A DNA stretch of 20,187 nucleotides. Origin: Actinomycetales bacterium UBA1383 (GTDB lineage: Bacteria; Actinomycetota; Actinomycetes; Actinomycetales; Actinomycetaceae). The stretch is from the NCBI GenBank assembly GCA_002305415.1, contig DBQX01000035.1:6862-27048 (forward strand), in the 5' to 3' direction. The notes under the pieces were generated by a model, which was given only the letters and a program-made list of their open reading frames with translations, did no database searches and had not been told where the DNA came from. Positions within the stretch are counted from its first letter, which is position 1. The number at the start of each line of letters is the position of its first letter. The position numbers were made by a program, and so were the translations under genes. Shown here one piece after another: positions 6,679-14,859 of this stretch.

Positions 6679-6721
6679 CCCTCCGTCCCAGGGCGTCCTC
6701 AGAAAGCGGCTCGGAAGCGCC

Positions 6722-6754
6722 TAGATTGGTTACAGCGAACTCACCTTGCGTGAG
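6722..6754 (+). promoter_or_regulatory. Candidate promoter and operator upstream of the large helicase
   Basis: TAGATT at 6722-6727 fits TANNNT; no good -35 lies 17 nt before it. Just downstream, CTCAC (6740-6744) and GTGAG (6750-6754) form a perfect inverted repeat with a 5-nt centre, placed where a repressor could act, between the -10 and the GTG at 6796. Pattern-based only. Confidence 0.3.
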
Positions 6755-6795
6755 CGGTCAGGGACGACTCTCAGGAATTGGGGACGGGGAAACAC

Positions 6796-9700
6796 GTGGA
6801 CGTCTTTCAGGTGCACAGCCAGCTGATCGAGGATTACCGGGCCTTCACCACAGGATTCGTGAGCCCCCGGGACCACCGCATCGCCGAATTCGTCCAGTCC
6901 CAACTCAACTCCGGCATCCAGTGGCCGGATCCCTGGCTCTCGCTGAACCCCAGTTTCGAAGTCGGTGGAACGATTCCCCACCTCGTCCGCCGCGGCCTCC
7001 TCCACCCCGAGAACGAGCGCATCTTCCGCGTCAAGGACCACCCGCAGGATCCGGGAACACGCCCCCTCACCCTCCACCGCCACCAGGTCGACGCCATCGA
7101 GGCGGCCCGCACCGGCCACTCCTACGTGCTCACCACCGGAACCGGCTCGGGGAAGTCGCTCGCGTACATCGTGCCGATCGTGGATTCCGTCCTCCGCGAG
7201 CGCGCCGCGGCAGGAGGGCGGCGCACTCCCGGCGTGAAGGCGATCATCGTCTACCCGATGAATGCGCTCGCGAATTCCCAGCGCCACGAACTCGAGAAGT
7301 TCCTCCGATTCGGCTACCCCAAAGACGAAGAGCCCGTCACCTTCGCCCGTTACACCGGCCAGGAGAAGCCGGACGAGCGCCGCGCCATCCTCGCCGAGCC
7401 GCCGGACATCCTCCTCACCAACTACGTGATGCTCGAACTCGTCCTCACCCGCCCGGACGAGCGCGCCCACCTCATCCGCGCCGCCGCCGGCCTGCGCTTC
7501 CTCGTCCTCGACGAGCTTCACACCTACCGCGGCCGCCAAGGCGCCGACGTGGCCCTCCTCGTCCGCCGCCTCCGCGACGCCTGCGCCTCCCCGCAGCTCC
7601 AGGCGATCGGCACCTCCGCCACGATGGCGTCCGGCGGCACGCTCGCGGACCAACGCCGCGAGGTCGCCGACGTCGCCACCCGCCTCTTCGGCGCCGAGGT
7701 CACCCCGGAGCGCGTCATCGGCGAGACCCTCCGGCGCGCGACGACGGCGCCGCCCGCGCCGCCGTCGTCGGCCTCGGTGGCGCTGCGGGAGGCAGTCGAG
7801 AGTGCGCTTGCCCGGCAGGAGGGCGAGCCTCGCCCCTTTGCGGAACTCGCTGCCGACCCGCTCGCCGGGTGGATCGAGACCACCTTCGGGCTGGACACCG
7901 AGGACGGCACCGGCCGGCTCGTGCGGCGCAAGCCGGTCACCGTGCCCCACGCGGCGGCGGACCTCGACACCGCCACCGGCCTCACCCCCGAGCGCTGCGA
8001 GCAGGCCATCCGCGCGATCCTGGGCGAGGGCTCCCAGGCCCGGGATCCCGAGACGGGGCGGCCACTGTTCGCTTTCCGCCTGCACCAGTTCCTCTCCAAG
8101 GGGGACACGGTGTACGTCTCGGTGGAACCGGAGGCCACCCGCCACCTCACGGACACCTACCAGCTCCGCGTGCCCGGAGCCCCCGAGAAGGCACTGCTCC
8201 CGCTGGGGTTCTGCCGCGAGTGCGGCCAGGAGTACCTCGTGGTGGCACGCACCGAGAAGATCGGCGTCCCCACCTACGTGCCGCGGCAGGACCGGGACGC
8301 CTCGGGCGGGGACGCCGTCACCGGCTACCTCTACGTCTCGGCCGACCTGCCGTGGCCCGCCGATCCGGTGGGGGACGGGCGGCTGCCGGACCACTGGCTG
8401 ACGGCCACGGAGTCGGGCGAGAGCGTGGTGATCGCGTCCAAGCAGAAGTACCTGCCGCGGGAGGTGTGGCTCGCGCCGGACGGCTCGGAGCTTCCGCGTG
8501 GCGAGGGCCTGCGGGCCTGGTTCATGTCCACCCCGTTCGCGTTCTGCCTGCGCTGCCGGGTCTCCTACGAGCAGGTGCGGGGCAGCGACTTCGCCAAGCT
8601 CGCCACCCTGGACCAGGAGGGGCGGTCCTCCGCGGTCACGGTGGTGTCCGCGAGCATCGTGCGCTCGCTCAAGGCGCTTCCCCCGGACGCGCTGGGCGAG
8701 GACGCCCGCAAGCTCCTCACCTTCGTGGACAACCGGCAGGACGCCTCCCTCCAGGCCGGCCACTTCAACGACTTCGTCCAGGTCACCCAGCTCCGTGGGG
8801 CGCTGCACGCCGCACTCCGCGCGGGGGACCTCACCCACGAGGTGGTGGCGCCCCGCGTCACCGAGGCCCTCGGCCTCGCGATGGGGGACTACGCCTCCAA
8901 CCCCCAGGCGCGCTTCGCCGCCCGGGAGCTGACCGAGCGGGCGCTGCGCAACGTGGTGGAGTACCGCCTCTACACGGACCTGCAGCGCGGCTGGCGCGTC
9001 ACGATGCCCAACCTCGAGCAGACCGGGCTCCTCCACGTCCGGTACGCCGATCTCCCCGCCATCGCCGCGGCGCAGGACCTCTGGGACACCCGGCACCCTG
9101 CGCTCGCGGCGGCCCGCCCGCAGCTCCGCGAGGAGATCGCCCACATCCTCCTGGACGAGCTCCGCCGGGGCCTCGCCATCGACATCCCCTGCCTCACTCA
9201 GGCGGGCTTCGACGAGCTCACCCGCGAGTCCCGCCAGCACCTCGTGGGGGCCTGGACGATCGCCGACGGCGAGCGGCTCGCCACCGTGGGCACGGCGTTC
9301 GCCCGCACCGGCGGGAGGGGCGGCTACCGCGGGGACCTCAACATCTCGCCGCGCTCGGCGTTCGGCCGCTACCTGCGCCGGACCGACGTGGGCCTTGGTG
9401 CGCTCACGCTGGAGGACACCGCCGAGGTGATCGACAGCCTGTTCGAGGTGCTCGCCGAGGTGGGCCTGCTCGCCGCGGTGGCGCGGACCGAGGACGGGAT
9501 CACCGGGTACCGCGTGAAGGCCTCCGCGCTGCGCTGGGTGGCCGGGGATGGCTCCCGCGGCGCGGACGATCCCCTCCGCAAGAGCTTCCACAGCGAGGAG
9601 GTGGCCCGCGTCAACCGGTTCTTCGTCGAGCTGTACCGGGACGTGGCCGGCACGCTCCGGGGCCTGACCGCACGCGAGCACACCGCGCAGGTGCCGCAGG

Positions 9701-12066
9701 ACGTGCGCCAGGAGCGGGAGCAGCGTTTCCGCGATGGCATCACCCTGCCGCTGCTCTACTGCTCGCCCACCATGGAGTTGGGGGTGGACATCGCGAGTCT
9801 GAACGCGGTGGGGCTGCGCAACGTCCCGCCCACACCGGCGAACTACGCGCAGCGTTCGGGCCGCGCCGGCCGGTCGGGCCAGCCCGCGCTCGTGGTCACC
9901 TACTGCGCCACCGGCAATGCCCACGACTCCTACTGGTTCCGCCACTCGCGGGACATGGTGGCCGGGTCCGTCGCCGCCCCGCGCCTCGACCTCGGCAACG
10001 AGGACCTCGTCCGCAGCCACGTCAACGCGATCTGGCTCGCCGAGACGGACCAGTCGATGCGGGCCCGGCTGACCGACGTCGTCGACGTCGGGGACCCGGC
10101 CTTCCCGCTCCTGCCGGAGCTGGCCCACGCGCTCGCCGACGACGTCGCGCGCCGCCGCGCCACCCACCGCGCCGAGCGCGTGCTCGCCGAGCTGCGGCGC
10201 ACGTGGGCGGAGGCCGGGGATGCCGTGCCCTGGTGGTACGACGGCTGGGTGGCCGACCAGGTGAGAGCGGCGCCGCAAGCGTTGGACACCGCCCTCGACC
10301 GGTGGCGCGAGCTGTACCGCACCGCGCTCGCGGAGTACGAGGAGCAGAACCGGCTCGCCATCGACCCGCGGGCGCGCCGGCTGGCCCGGGACACCGCCGC
10401 CCGCCGTGCCGCCGACGCGCGCTCCCAGCTCGTGCTGCTGCGGAACGAGGACTCGGAGATCGGGCAGTCGGACTTCTACTCCTACCGGTACCTCGCCTCC
10501 GAGGGCTTCCTGCCCGGGTACTCCTTCCCCCGGCTGCCGCTGGCGGCGTACGTGCCCGGCAGCCGTCGGCGAGGCGTGGGCGACGGGGACTACATCCAGC
10601 GGCCGCGGTTCCTGGCCATCAACGAGTTCGGGCCGGGTGCGCTGATCTACCACGAGGGCGCGCGGTACGAGGTGTACCGGATCCAGCTGCCGCACGGTGC
10701 CGGTGCCGGTGCCGGCACCGGCACCGGAGGCGGGACGGGCGTCTCCCCGGTTGCCGGGCTCGCCACCGAGGAGGCCCGCCGGTGCGGCGCATGCGGGTAC
10801 CACCACGACGTCGGGGTGGGCACCGACGTGTGCGACAACTGCGGCGAGCAGCTCGGGGTCAGGACGTACGGCCTTCTCGGGCTGCGCACCGTGTTCACGC
10901 GGCGGCGCGAGCGGATCTCCTCGGACGAGGAGGAGCGGCGCCGCGCCGGCTTCGAGCTCGAGGTGTCCTACCGGTTCCACGACCACGGCGAGCGGCCCGG
11001 GCGGGTGGAGGCGACGGCGTCGTCGCCGGACGGCCAGCCCCTCCTCCACCTCACCTACGGCGACTCCGCGACCATCCGGGTGGCGAACGTCGGCCGGAAG
11101 CGGCGGAAGAACCGGAACGACCGGGGGTTCTGGCTGGACGCCGTCGACGGGCGGTGGCTCGCGGAGAAGCAGGCGCCGGACACGACCGTGGACGCCGAGG
11201 ACCTCGACGCCGCCGAGGACGTCAAGCGCAAGGCCAAGGTGATCCCGTTCGTGGCGGACCGGCGCAACATCCTCGTGTTGCGGCTGGCGGCGCCGGTGGA
11301 CGAGTCCACGGCGGTCACCCTGCGGTACGCGCTGGAGCGCGGCGCGGAGGCCGAGTTCCAGCTCGAGGACTCCGAGCTGGACAGCCAGGCGTTGCCCGAT
11401 CTCGAGGGCCGGGGGCGGCTGCTGCTGACGGAGTCCGCCGAGGGCGGCGCCGGCGCTCTCCGGCGGCTGGTGGCCGAGCCCGACGGCGTGGCGCGGGTGG
11501 CGCGCGCCGCGCTCCGGATCGCGCATGTGGACCCGGACACCGGGGAGGACCTCGGGCACGCGCCGGGCGCGCGGGAGCGCTGCGAGCAGGCGTGCTACGA
11601 CTGCCTGCTCGCGTACGGGAACCAGCACGACCACGCGCTCATCAACCGCCATCTCGTGCGGGAGTTGCTGCTGCAGCTCGCCGGCTCCGCGACGGCGGCG
11701 GGCGCGGGCGGCCGGACGCGCGCCGACCAGCGGGAGGGTCTGGGAAGGCTTGCGGACTCCGGGTTGGAGTCCCGGTTCGTGGCGTGGCTCGACGAGCGCG
11801 GGCTCAAGTTGCCCGACCGCGCCCAGGTCTACGTGGCTGAGGCGGGGGCGCGTCCGGACTTCGTGTACCAGCGCCCAGGGTCCGTGCCCGTGGCGGTGTT
11901 CGTGGACGGGCCCGTCCACGACGGCGCCCGCCAGTCCGAGCGCGACGCCGAGGCCGAGGAGCGTCTCGCCGACATCGGCTGGGACGTGGTGCGGGTGCGG
12001 TACGACGACGACTGGTCGGAGGTCGTGGCGCGGCACCGGTCCACGTTCGGCGTCTCATCGAGATGA
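6796..12066 (+). CDS. Large DEAD/DEAH helicase with DUF1998 region and C-terminal nuclease-like domain
   Basis: A 1,756-residue SF2 helicase, probably a DNA translocase in phage defence. Motifs: TGTGSGKS at 114-121 (Walker A), DELH at 239-242, GTSAT at 272-276, FVDNRQD at 643-649, SPTMELGVDI at 990-999 and QRSGRAGR at 1019-1026. Two CxxC pairs (C473/C476, C584/C587) sit in a large insert between the RecA lobes. A second four-Cys site (C1330, C1333, C1346, C1349) follows a Gly/Ala/Thr linker, and the DUF1998 cluster (C1596, C1600, C1603) reads QACYDCLLAYGNQHDH. The last 100 residues (ESRF at 1658, RPDF at 1686, VAVFVDGPVHD at 1699) look like a Vsr/DUF559 nuclease fold. The GTG at 6796, with ACGGGGAA upstream, is preferred to TTG 6778 because the protein then starts MDVFQVHSQLIEDYRAFTTG. 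It recalls DISARM DrmA plus DrmB fused, Druantia DruE, or MrfA-type helicases; which is closest cannot be settled here. Confidence 0.92.
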   Translation: MDVFQVHSQLIEDYRAFTTGFVSPRDHRIAEFVQSQLNSGIQWPDPWLSLNPSFEVGGTIPHLVRRGLLHPENERIFRVKDHPQDPGTRPLTLHRHQVDAIEAARTGHSYVLTTGTGSGKSLAYIVPIVDSVLRERAAAGGRRTPGVKAIIVYPMNALANSQRHELEKFLRFGYPKDEEPVTFARYTGQEKPDERRAILAEPPDILLTNYVMLELVLTRPDERAHLIRAAAGLRFLVLDELHTYRGRQGADVALLVRRLRDACASPQLQAIGTSATMASGGTLADQRREVADVATRLFGAEVTPERVIGETLRRATTAPPAPPSSASVALREAVESALARQEGEPRPFAELAADPLAGWIETTFGLDTEDGTGRLVRRKPVTVPHAAADLDTATGLTPERCEQAIRAILGEGSQARDPETGRPLFAFRLHQFLSKGDTVYVSVEPEATRHLTDTYQLRVPGAPEKALLPLGFCRECGQEYLVVARTEKIGVPTYVPRQDRDASGGDAVTGYLYVSADLPWPADPVGDGRLPDHWLTATESGESVVIASKQKYLPREVWLAPDGSELPRGEGLRAWFMSTPFAFCLRCRVSYEQVRGSDFAKLATLDQEGRSSAVTVVSASIVRSLKALPPDALGEDARKLLTFVDNRQDASLQAGHFNDFVQVTQLRGALHAALRAGDLTHEVVAPRVTEALGLAMGDYASNPQARFAARELTERALRNVVEYRLYTDLQRGWRVTMPNLEQTGLLHVRYADLPAIAAAQDLWDTRHPALAAARPQLREEIAHILLDELRRGLAIDIPCLTQAGFDELTRESRQHLVGAWTIADGERLATVGTAFARTGGRGGYRGDLNISPRSAFGRYLRRTDVGLGALTLEDTAEVIDSLFEVLAEVGLLAAVARTEDGITGYRVKASALRWVAGDGSRGADDPLRKSFHSEEVARVNRFFVELYRDVAGTLRGLTAREHTAQVPQDVRQEREQRFRDGITLPLLYCSPTMELGVDIASLNAVGLRNVPPTPANYAQRSGRAGRSGQPALVVTYCATGNAHDSYWFRHSRDMVAGSVAAPRLDLGNEDLVRSHVNAIWLAETDQSMRARLTDVVDVGDPAFPLLPELAHALADDVARRRATHRAERVLAELRRTWAEAGDAVPWWYDGWVADQVRAAPQALDTALDRWRELYRTALAEYEEQNRLAIDPRARRLARDTAARRAADARSQLVLLRNEDSEIGQSDFYSYRYLASEGFLPGYSFPRLPLAAYVPGSRRRGVGDGDYIQRPRFLAINEFGPGALIYHEGARYEVYRIQLPHGAGAGAGTGTGGGTGVSPVAGLATEEARRCGACGYHHDVGVGTDVCDNCGEQLGVRTYGLLGLRTVFTRRRERISSDEEERRRAGFELEVSYRFHDHGERPGRVEATASSPDGQPLLHLTYGDSATIRVANVGRKRRKNRNDRGFWLDAVDGRWLAEKQAPDTTVDAEDLDAAEDVKRKAKVIPFVADRRNILVLRLAAPVDESTAVTLRYALERGAEAEFQLEDSELDSQALPDLEGRGRLLLTESAEGGAGALRRLVAEPDGVARVARAALRIAHVDPDTGEDLGHAPGARERCEQACYDCLLAYGNQHDHALINRHLVRELLLQLAGSATAAGAGGRTRADQREGLGRLADSGLESRFVAWLDERGLKLPDRAQVYVAEAGARPDFVYQRPGSVPVAVFVDGPVHDGARQSERDAEAEERLADIGWDVVRVRYDDDWSEVVARHRSTFGVSSR
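10700..10727. repeat. 28-bp perfect palindrome inside the large helicase gene
   Basis: CCGGTGCCGGTGCC at 10700-10713 is directly followed by its exact reverse complement at 10714-10727. It encodes the Gly-Ala-Gly-Thr-rich linker at residues 1301-1315 between the helicase core and the second four-Cys site. It is built of GCCGGT/ACCGGC units, so slippage and codon preference may suffice to explain it. Confidence 0.85.
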
Positions 12067-12084
12067 CCGTGCGCGAGCGGCGTC

Positions 12085-12354
12085 CTAAGGGCCGCGGTAG
12101 GCATCCCGCCGATGGGCAATGCTGACGACGGTCACGAGGACCGCGTCGCCGTCGATGCGGTACAGCACGCGGTACTGGCCGCGACGAGCGGACCATAGGC
12201 CGTGGAGGGGGCCGCGCAGTGGCTTCCCTACCCGGAACGGTTCTTCGGAGAGTGGGCCGCTGATGAACTCCCACGCCGCGGCTGCGACAGCCGCCGGCAG
12301 CCCGTTCTCGAAGGCACGGCGTGCCGGCGGCGCCAGCACGATCCGGTAGGTCAC
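12085..12354 (-). CDS. RelE/ParE-family toxin
   Basis: An 89-residue protein with the RelE/ParE fold pattern: N-terminal strand MTYRIVLAPPARRAF, a helix rich in Ala, then LRGPLHGLWSARRGQYRVLY at 46-65 and the final VVSIAHRRDAY at 76-86. The conserved basic and aromatic residues (R57, R58, R62, Y65, H81, R82, Y86) are those used by RelE-type mRNA interferases at the ribosome. The GTG start overlaps the antitoxin stop by 4 nt (GTGA), the usual coupling in such operons. It ends 18 nt past the stop of the convergent large helicase. The family degrades mRNA or, in ParE members, poisons gyrase; the RelE type is likelier from the C-terminal motif. Confidence 0.9.
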   Translation of the reverse strand: MTYRIVLAPPARRAFENGLPAAVAAAAWEFISGPLSEEPFRVGKPLRGPLHGLWSARRGQYRVLYRIDGDAVLVTVVSIAHRRDAYRGP

Positions 12355-12617
12355 GGCCGCTCCCGCACCCGTACCTCGTCGAGGGGGACGACGTCGCCGC
12401 GGGCGACGGCGGCATCGGCCTCGGCGATCTCGGCCATGGCCGTGGGGTCGGAGAGGATCGCGAGCGCTTCTTCAAGTGACTCGAGGTCATCCGGGGCGAT
12501 CAGCACGGCCGCCGGCTCGCCGTTGCGGGTGATGACCACGCGCTCGTGAGTGTCGTGCACTGACGAGACATAGGCAGAGAGGTGGGCCTTGACCTCGGCA
12601 AGTGACTTGGTCAGCAT
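12351..12617 (-). CDS. Phd/YefM-family antitoxin
   Basis: An 88-residue antitoxin. The N-terminal MLTKSLAEVKAHLSAYVSSV, then ERVVITRNGEPAAVLI at 25-40, is the DNA-binding Phd/YefM fold. The acidic C-terminal tail (about 45-85) is the part that wraps the toxin. ATG 12617 is preferred to the in-frame ATG at 12635 because a well-formed promoter has its -10 (TACGAT) between the two, so the longer form would lie within the promoter. The family represses its own operon together with the toxin. It is the first gene of a two-gene toxin-antitoxin operon. Confidence 0.9.
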   Translation of the reverse strand: MLTKSLAEVKAHLSAYVSSVHDTHERVVITRNGEPAAVLIAPDDLESLEEALAILSDPTAMAEIAEADAAVARGDVVPLDEVRVRERP

Positions 12618-12624
12618 GACCACA

Positions 12625-12653
12625 ATCGTAGTCATGGCGTGTTGGCTTGTCAC
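12625..12653 (-). promoter_or_regulatory. Toxin-antitoxin operon promoter
   Basis: On the minus strand GTGACA (12653-12648) and TACGAT (12630-12625) are separated by exactly 17 nt, a near-consensus vegetative promoter. The -10 ends 7 nt before ATG 12617, suggesting a leaderless or nearly leaderless mRNA. The -35 overlaps the stop codon of the upstream unknown gene. Confidence 0.6.
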
Positions 12654-13285
12654 GGTGCACCGGCGGGAACGTCCAGGTCGACGCAGAATTCCACGTCGTT
12701 GATGAGCTGCAGCGCACGGCCGAGCGTTGTTGGAATGTCGCCCAGCTTCCAGTCGGGTGGGGTGGTGTGCTCGAGCACATCCACCACGTCGCCGTGGTCC
12801 ATCTCCTCGGGCCACGCGGTGAGGAGCAGACCCGGCATGTGGTCCGTGAAGTCGGCGCCCGCCTCGTACCAGGTCTCCATCACCTCGTGGATGGACCCGG
12901 GTGGCGTCTCCTCCGGGAGGAGTACCTCCGTGACCAGCCCCTCGGTGAGACCGGCCACCCCGATCACCCGTAGATGGGCGTCACAGCCCGGGATCGCCTC
13001 GATCAGGTCGCCCATACGGAAGGCCGAGAGCGCCGAGTTGTTACGGAGGACGTAGACGCCGTACCCGTCGTCCTCCACCTGGACGGGAGTCGCCCACAGC
13101 GCCTCGCCTCCTCGGCACTCGAGGTCGCGGAGGCTCAGTAAAACATGGACCAGCGGGAATCCGTGGTCATCGACGATGCGGAGCGGCTCTCCAGAGGGAT
13201 CGAAGGCCGGGAGCTGTGACAGGTGGCGGTTCGGCGAATCGTTCATGGGAGTGACTGTGTCACCGTCCCGCGCCCGACCGCCCAC
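12650..13285 (-). CDS. Hypothetical protein, possibly DUF4265-like
   Basis: A protein of 211 residues from GTG 13285 (AGGAG about 10 nt upstream), or 198 from ATG 13246, which has no visible ribosome binding site. It is soluble and acidic. The middle part, EALWATPVQVEDDGYGVYVL, then NNSALSAFRMGDLIEAIPG and HLRVIGVAGLTE, resembles the layout of DUF4265 proteins (a short strand-rich domain of unknown function), but the similarity is weak and from memory. The ending PDWKLGDIPTTLGRALQLIN is a likely helix. Its stop codon overlaps the -35 of the toxin-antitoxin promoter. No role in the defence locus can be assigned. Confidence 0.65.
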   Translation of the reverse strand: MGGRARDGDTVTPMNDSPNRHLSQLPAFDPSGEPLRIVDDHGFPLVHVLLSLRDLECRGGEALWATPVQVEDDGYGVYVLRNNSALSAFRMGDLIEAIPGCDAHLRVIGVAGLTEGLVTEVLLPEETPPGSIHEVMETWYEAGADFTDHMPGLLLTAWPEEMDHGDVVDVLEHTTPPDWKLGDIPTTLGRALQLINDVEFCVDLDVPAGAP

Positions 13286-13311
13286 GAGCAGGCGTCTCCT
13301 GTGGATAACGC

Positions 13312-13335
13312 CGCGTCACGGCCGTAGGTGACGCG
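13312..13335 (-). terminator. Terminator hairpin after the HNH gene
   Basis: CGCGTCAC (13312-13319) and GTGACGCG (13328-13335) form a perfect 8-bp stem with an 8-nt loop, beginning 3 nt beyond the HNH-gene stop on the minus strand. There is no T-run, but position and stem strength support a terminator. Confidence 0.5.
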
Positions 13336-13338
13336 CGG

Positions 13339-14748
13339 TCAACTGGCGCGCGGCAGCCATTGGATGTCGATCCACCCGGTGAGGTGGTGCTCGAGCGGTG
13401 AGGTGGAACCGTCACGTGCCGGTGGGCTCTTCGCCGGGCTTCCCGGCGGTCGGGCCACGGGCAGGGTCGTCTGTTCGTAGCTGTGGCCGGTGGGGGTGGT
13501 GATGGTGAGGGTCTCCGGGGTGGCGGCATGGTGCCAGCCGTGGTTCTCCTTGGCGTGGTTGCACCGTTCACACAGCCCGGAGGCGTTGTCGTAGGAGGTG
13601 TCCCCACCGGCGGCGTGCGGGTGGGCGTGGTCGATGTGCCGGATCGGTGCGTCACACCACGGGGTGCGGCAGGTGTCGTCCCGGACCACGATCATCCGGC
13701 GGAGCAGGCCGTCGAACACGCGGCGGGTTGAGTCCATGGCCACCAGGTGGCCGGTCTCCGGGGCGGTGTACAGGCGTCGCACCCACGCCCGCGCCCGGCC
13801 CGACGGCCCATCATTCTCCGGGTCCAGCAGATCGCGGGCGGCTGCGGCGGGCAGGGGTCCGTGCCCCACTACCCAGGCCGGCTCCTCTGGATCGTCACTC
13901 ATGCCGGCTCCCAGCAACGCGGCATCGGTCATGACGAGGTGGACCTCGACCGGGACCGCGGACGCGGTCTCCTGCCCGGTCACCCGTTCCACCAGGGTGT
14001 CGGCCATCACCTGACCCCTCGTCCGGTCCCCGGCTTCACCCGTCCCGATCAGTGTGTCGGCGTGCTTCTTCATCGCGGCGTATGCCGCGATTCCCTGCAC
14101 CATGGGGAGCAGGGCGGTGAGGTAGACCATCGTGTCCGGGGCCGGGCGGATGGTCACACACCGCTCCGACTCCGCCTTCCGCAGGTGGCGGACCGACTCG
14201 GCCGGGTCCCACGCCTGCGCCAACCGCCGCGCCTCGCCGGCCAGCCGCTTGTCCCCCAGCGTGGTGAGCTTCTCAGCGAGTTGGGCGTCCACGTGACGGC
14301 GGCCCTCCACCGGCAACCAGCCCGTCTCCCGCGCCATGATCGTGGCCCGCCACTCCGAGACCGCCCCCGCCGTCAGGGCACTCATGGTGTGGGGCAGCTC
14401 CGCGACGAGAGCCCGGGCAAGGCCGAGGCAACGGGATCCCTGCGACGGGGACAACCGGCGCGCCAACGCGACCTCCGACGCCACCCCCCTGCCGCGCTGC
14501 GCCACGGGCACACCACGGGCGGCCTCCGCGTCACGCCGTGCGGCGTCGAAGGCGACCGTCTCCCTCGCCTGCACCGCCGCGCACACGTTCTTCAGAGCCT
14601 CCAGCGCGGTGATCCGCTCAACGTTCTCCGCCTCCGTCACCGCAGGAGCCAGTGCGGACAGTGCCGCGGTGAACGCCGTGATCCCAGCAACGGTGAGATC
14701 CGCGGCTGGCACCCCTGCGACCTGCGACGTCGCCCCCTGATCGAACAT
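13339..14748 (-). CDS. DUF222 / HNH endonuclease-signature protein (13E12-repeat type)
   Basis: A 469-residue protein with an N-terminal DUF222 helical region (about 20-310) and a C-terminal HNH motif: C360 and C365 (CRTPWC), RHIDHAHPHAAGGDTSYDN at 370-388 with H371, D373, H374 and N388, then LCERCNH at 392-398. The Cys pairs bind structural zinc and the His/Asn residues form the metal-dependent nuclease site, so the catalytic motif looks complete. Such proteins are multicopy in many actinobacteria; their job is not settled, with mobile-element and nuclease roles both suggested. ATG 14748 has GGAAGC just before it. It lies divergent from nothing close and within the minus-strand block between the two defence helicases. 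Confidence 0.92.
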   Translation of the reverse strand: MFDQGATSQVAGVPAADLTVAGITAFTAALSALAPAVTEAENVERITALEALKNVCAAVQARETVAFDAARRDAEAARGVPVAQRGRGVASEVALARRLSPSQGSRCLGLARALVAELPHTMSALTAGAVSEWRATIMARETGWLPVEGRRHVDAQLAEKLTTLGDKRLAGEARRLAQAWDPAESVRHLRKAESERCVTIRPAPDTMVYLTALLPMVQGIAAYAAMKKHADTLIGTGEAGDRTRGQVMADTLVERVTGQETASAVPVEVHLVMTDAALLGAGMSDDPEEPAWVVGHGPLPAAAARDLLDPENDGPSGRARAWVRRLYTAPETGHLVAMDSTRRVFDGLLRRMIVVRDDTCRTPWCDAPIRHIDHAHPHAAGGDTSYDNASGLCERCNHAKENHGWHHAATPETLTITTPTGHSYEQTTLPVARPPGSPAKSPPARDGSTSPLEHHLTGWIDIQWLPRAS

Positions 14749-14754
14749 GCTTCC

Positions 14755-14760
14755 AGTCTA
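14755..14760 (-). promoter_or_regulatory. Candidate -10 element of the HNH gene
   Basis: TAGACT on the minus strand fits TANNNT and ends 6 nt before the ATG at 14748, the same geometry as for the HAD gene. A clear -35 is not visible. The intervening GGAAGC could alternatively act as a ribosome binding site on a longer transcript. Confidence 0.35.
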
Positions 14761-14859
14761 GGAGGGGGCACTGACACGAACCCCCGGGCACGGATGGAGC
14801 AGCCGTGGACAGGGGAGTCACGTCGTCGCCGGCGCCGTCGACCCGAGCGCCTGACGGCC

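Noticed and set aside
6726..11840. A 1,704-codon plus-strand frame overlapping the large helicase
   Set aside because: Its translation is dominated by Arg, Pro, Gly and Ala, typical of an out-of-frame reading of GC-rich DNA. No domains.
6730..12036. A 1,768-codon open frame antisense to the large helicase
   Set aside because: It mirrors the sense gene in a high-GC genome where third-position G/C removes antisense stops. Its translation is low-complexity (His, Arg, Val, Gly, Leu runs) with no motifs, while the sense frame has all helicase motifs.
12077..12095. Hairpin GCGGC / GCCGC between the large helicase and the toxin gene
   Set aside because: Only 5 bp with a 9-nt loop, and it overlaps the end of the toxin coding region; too weak to call a terminator.
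13300..13308. Perfect DnaA-box-like TTATCCACA on the minus strand
   Set aside because: A single box with no AT-rich element, no clustering and no origin genes nearby; expected by chance in a genome of several Mb.
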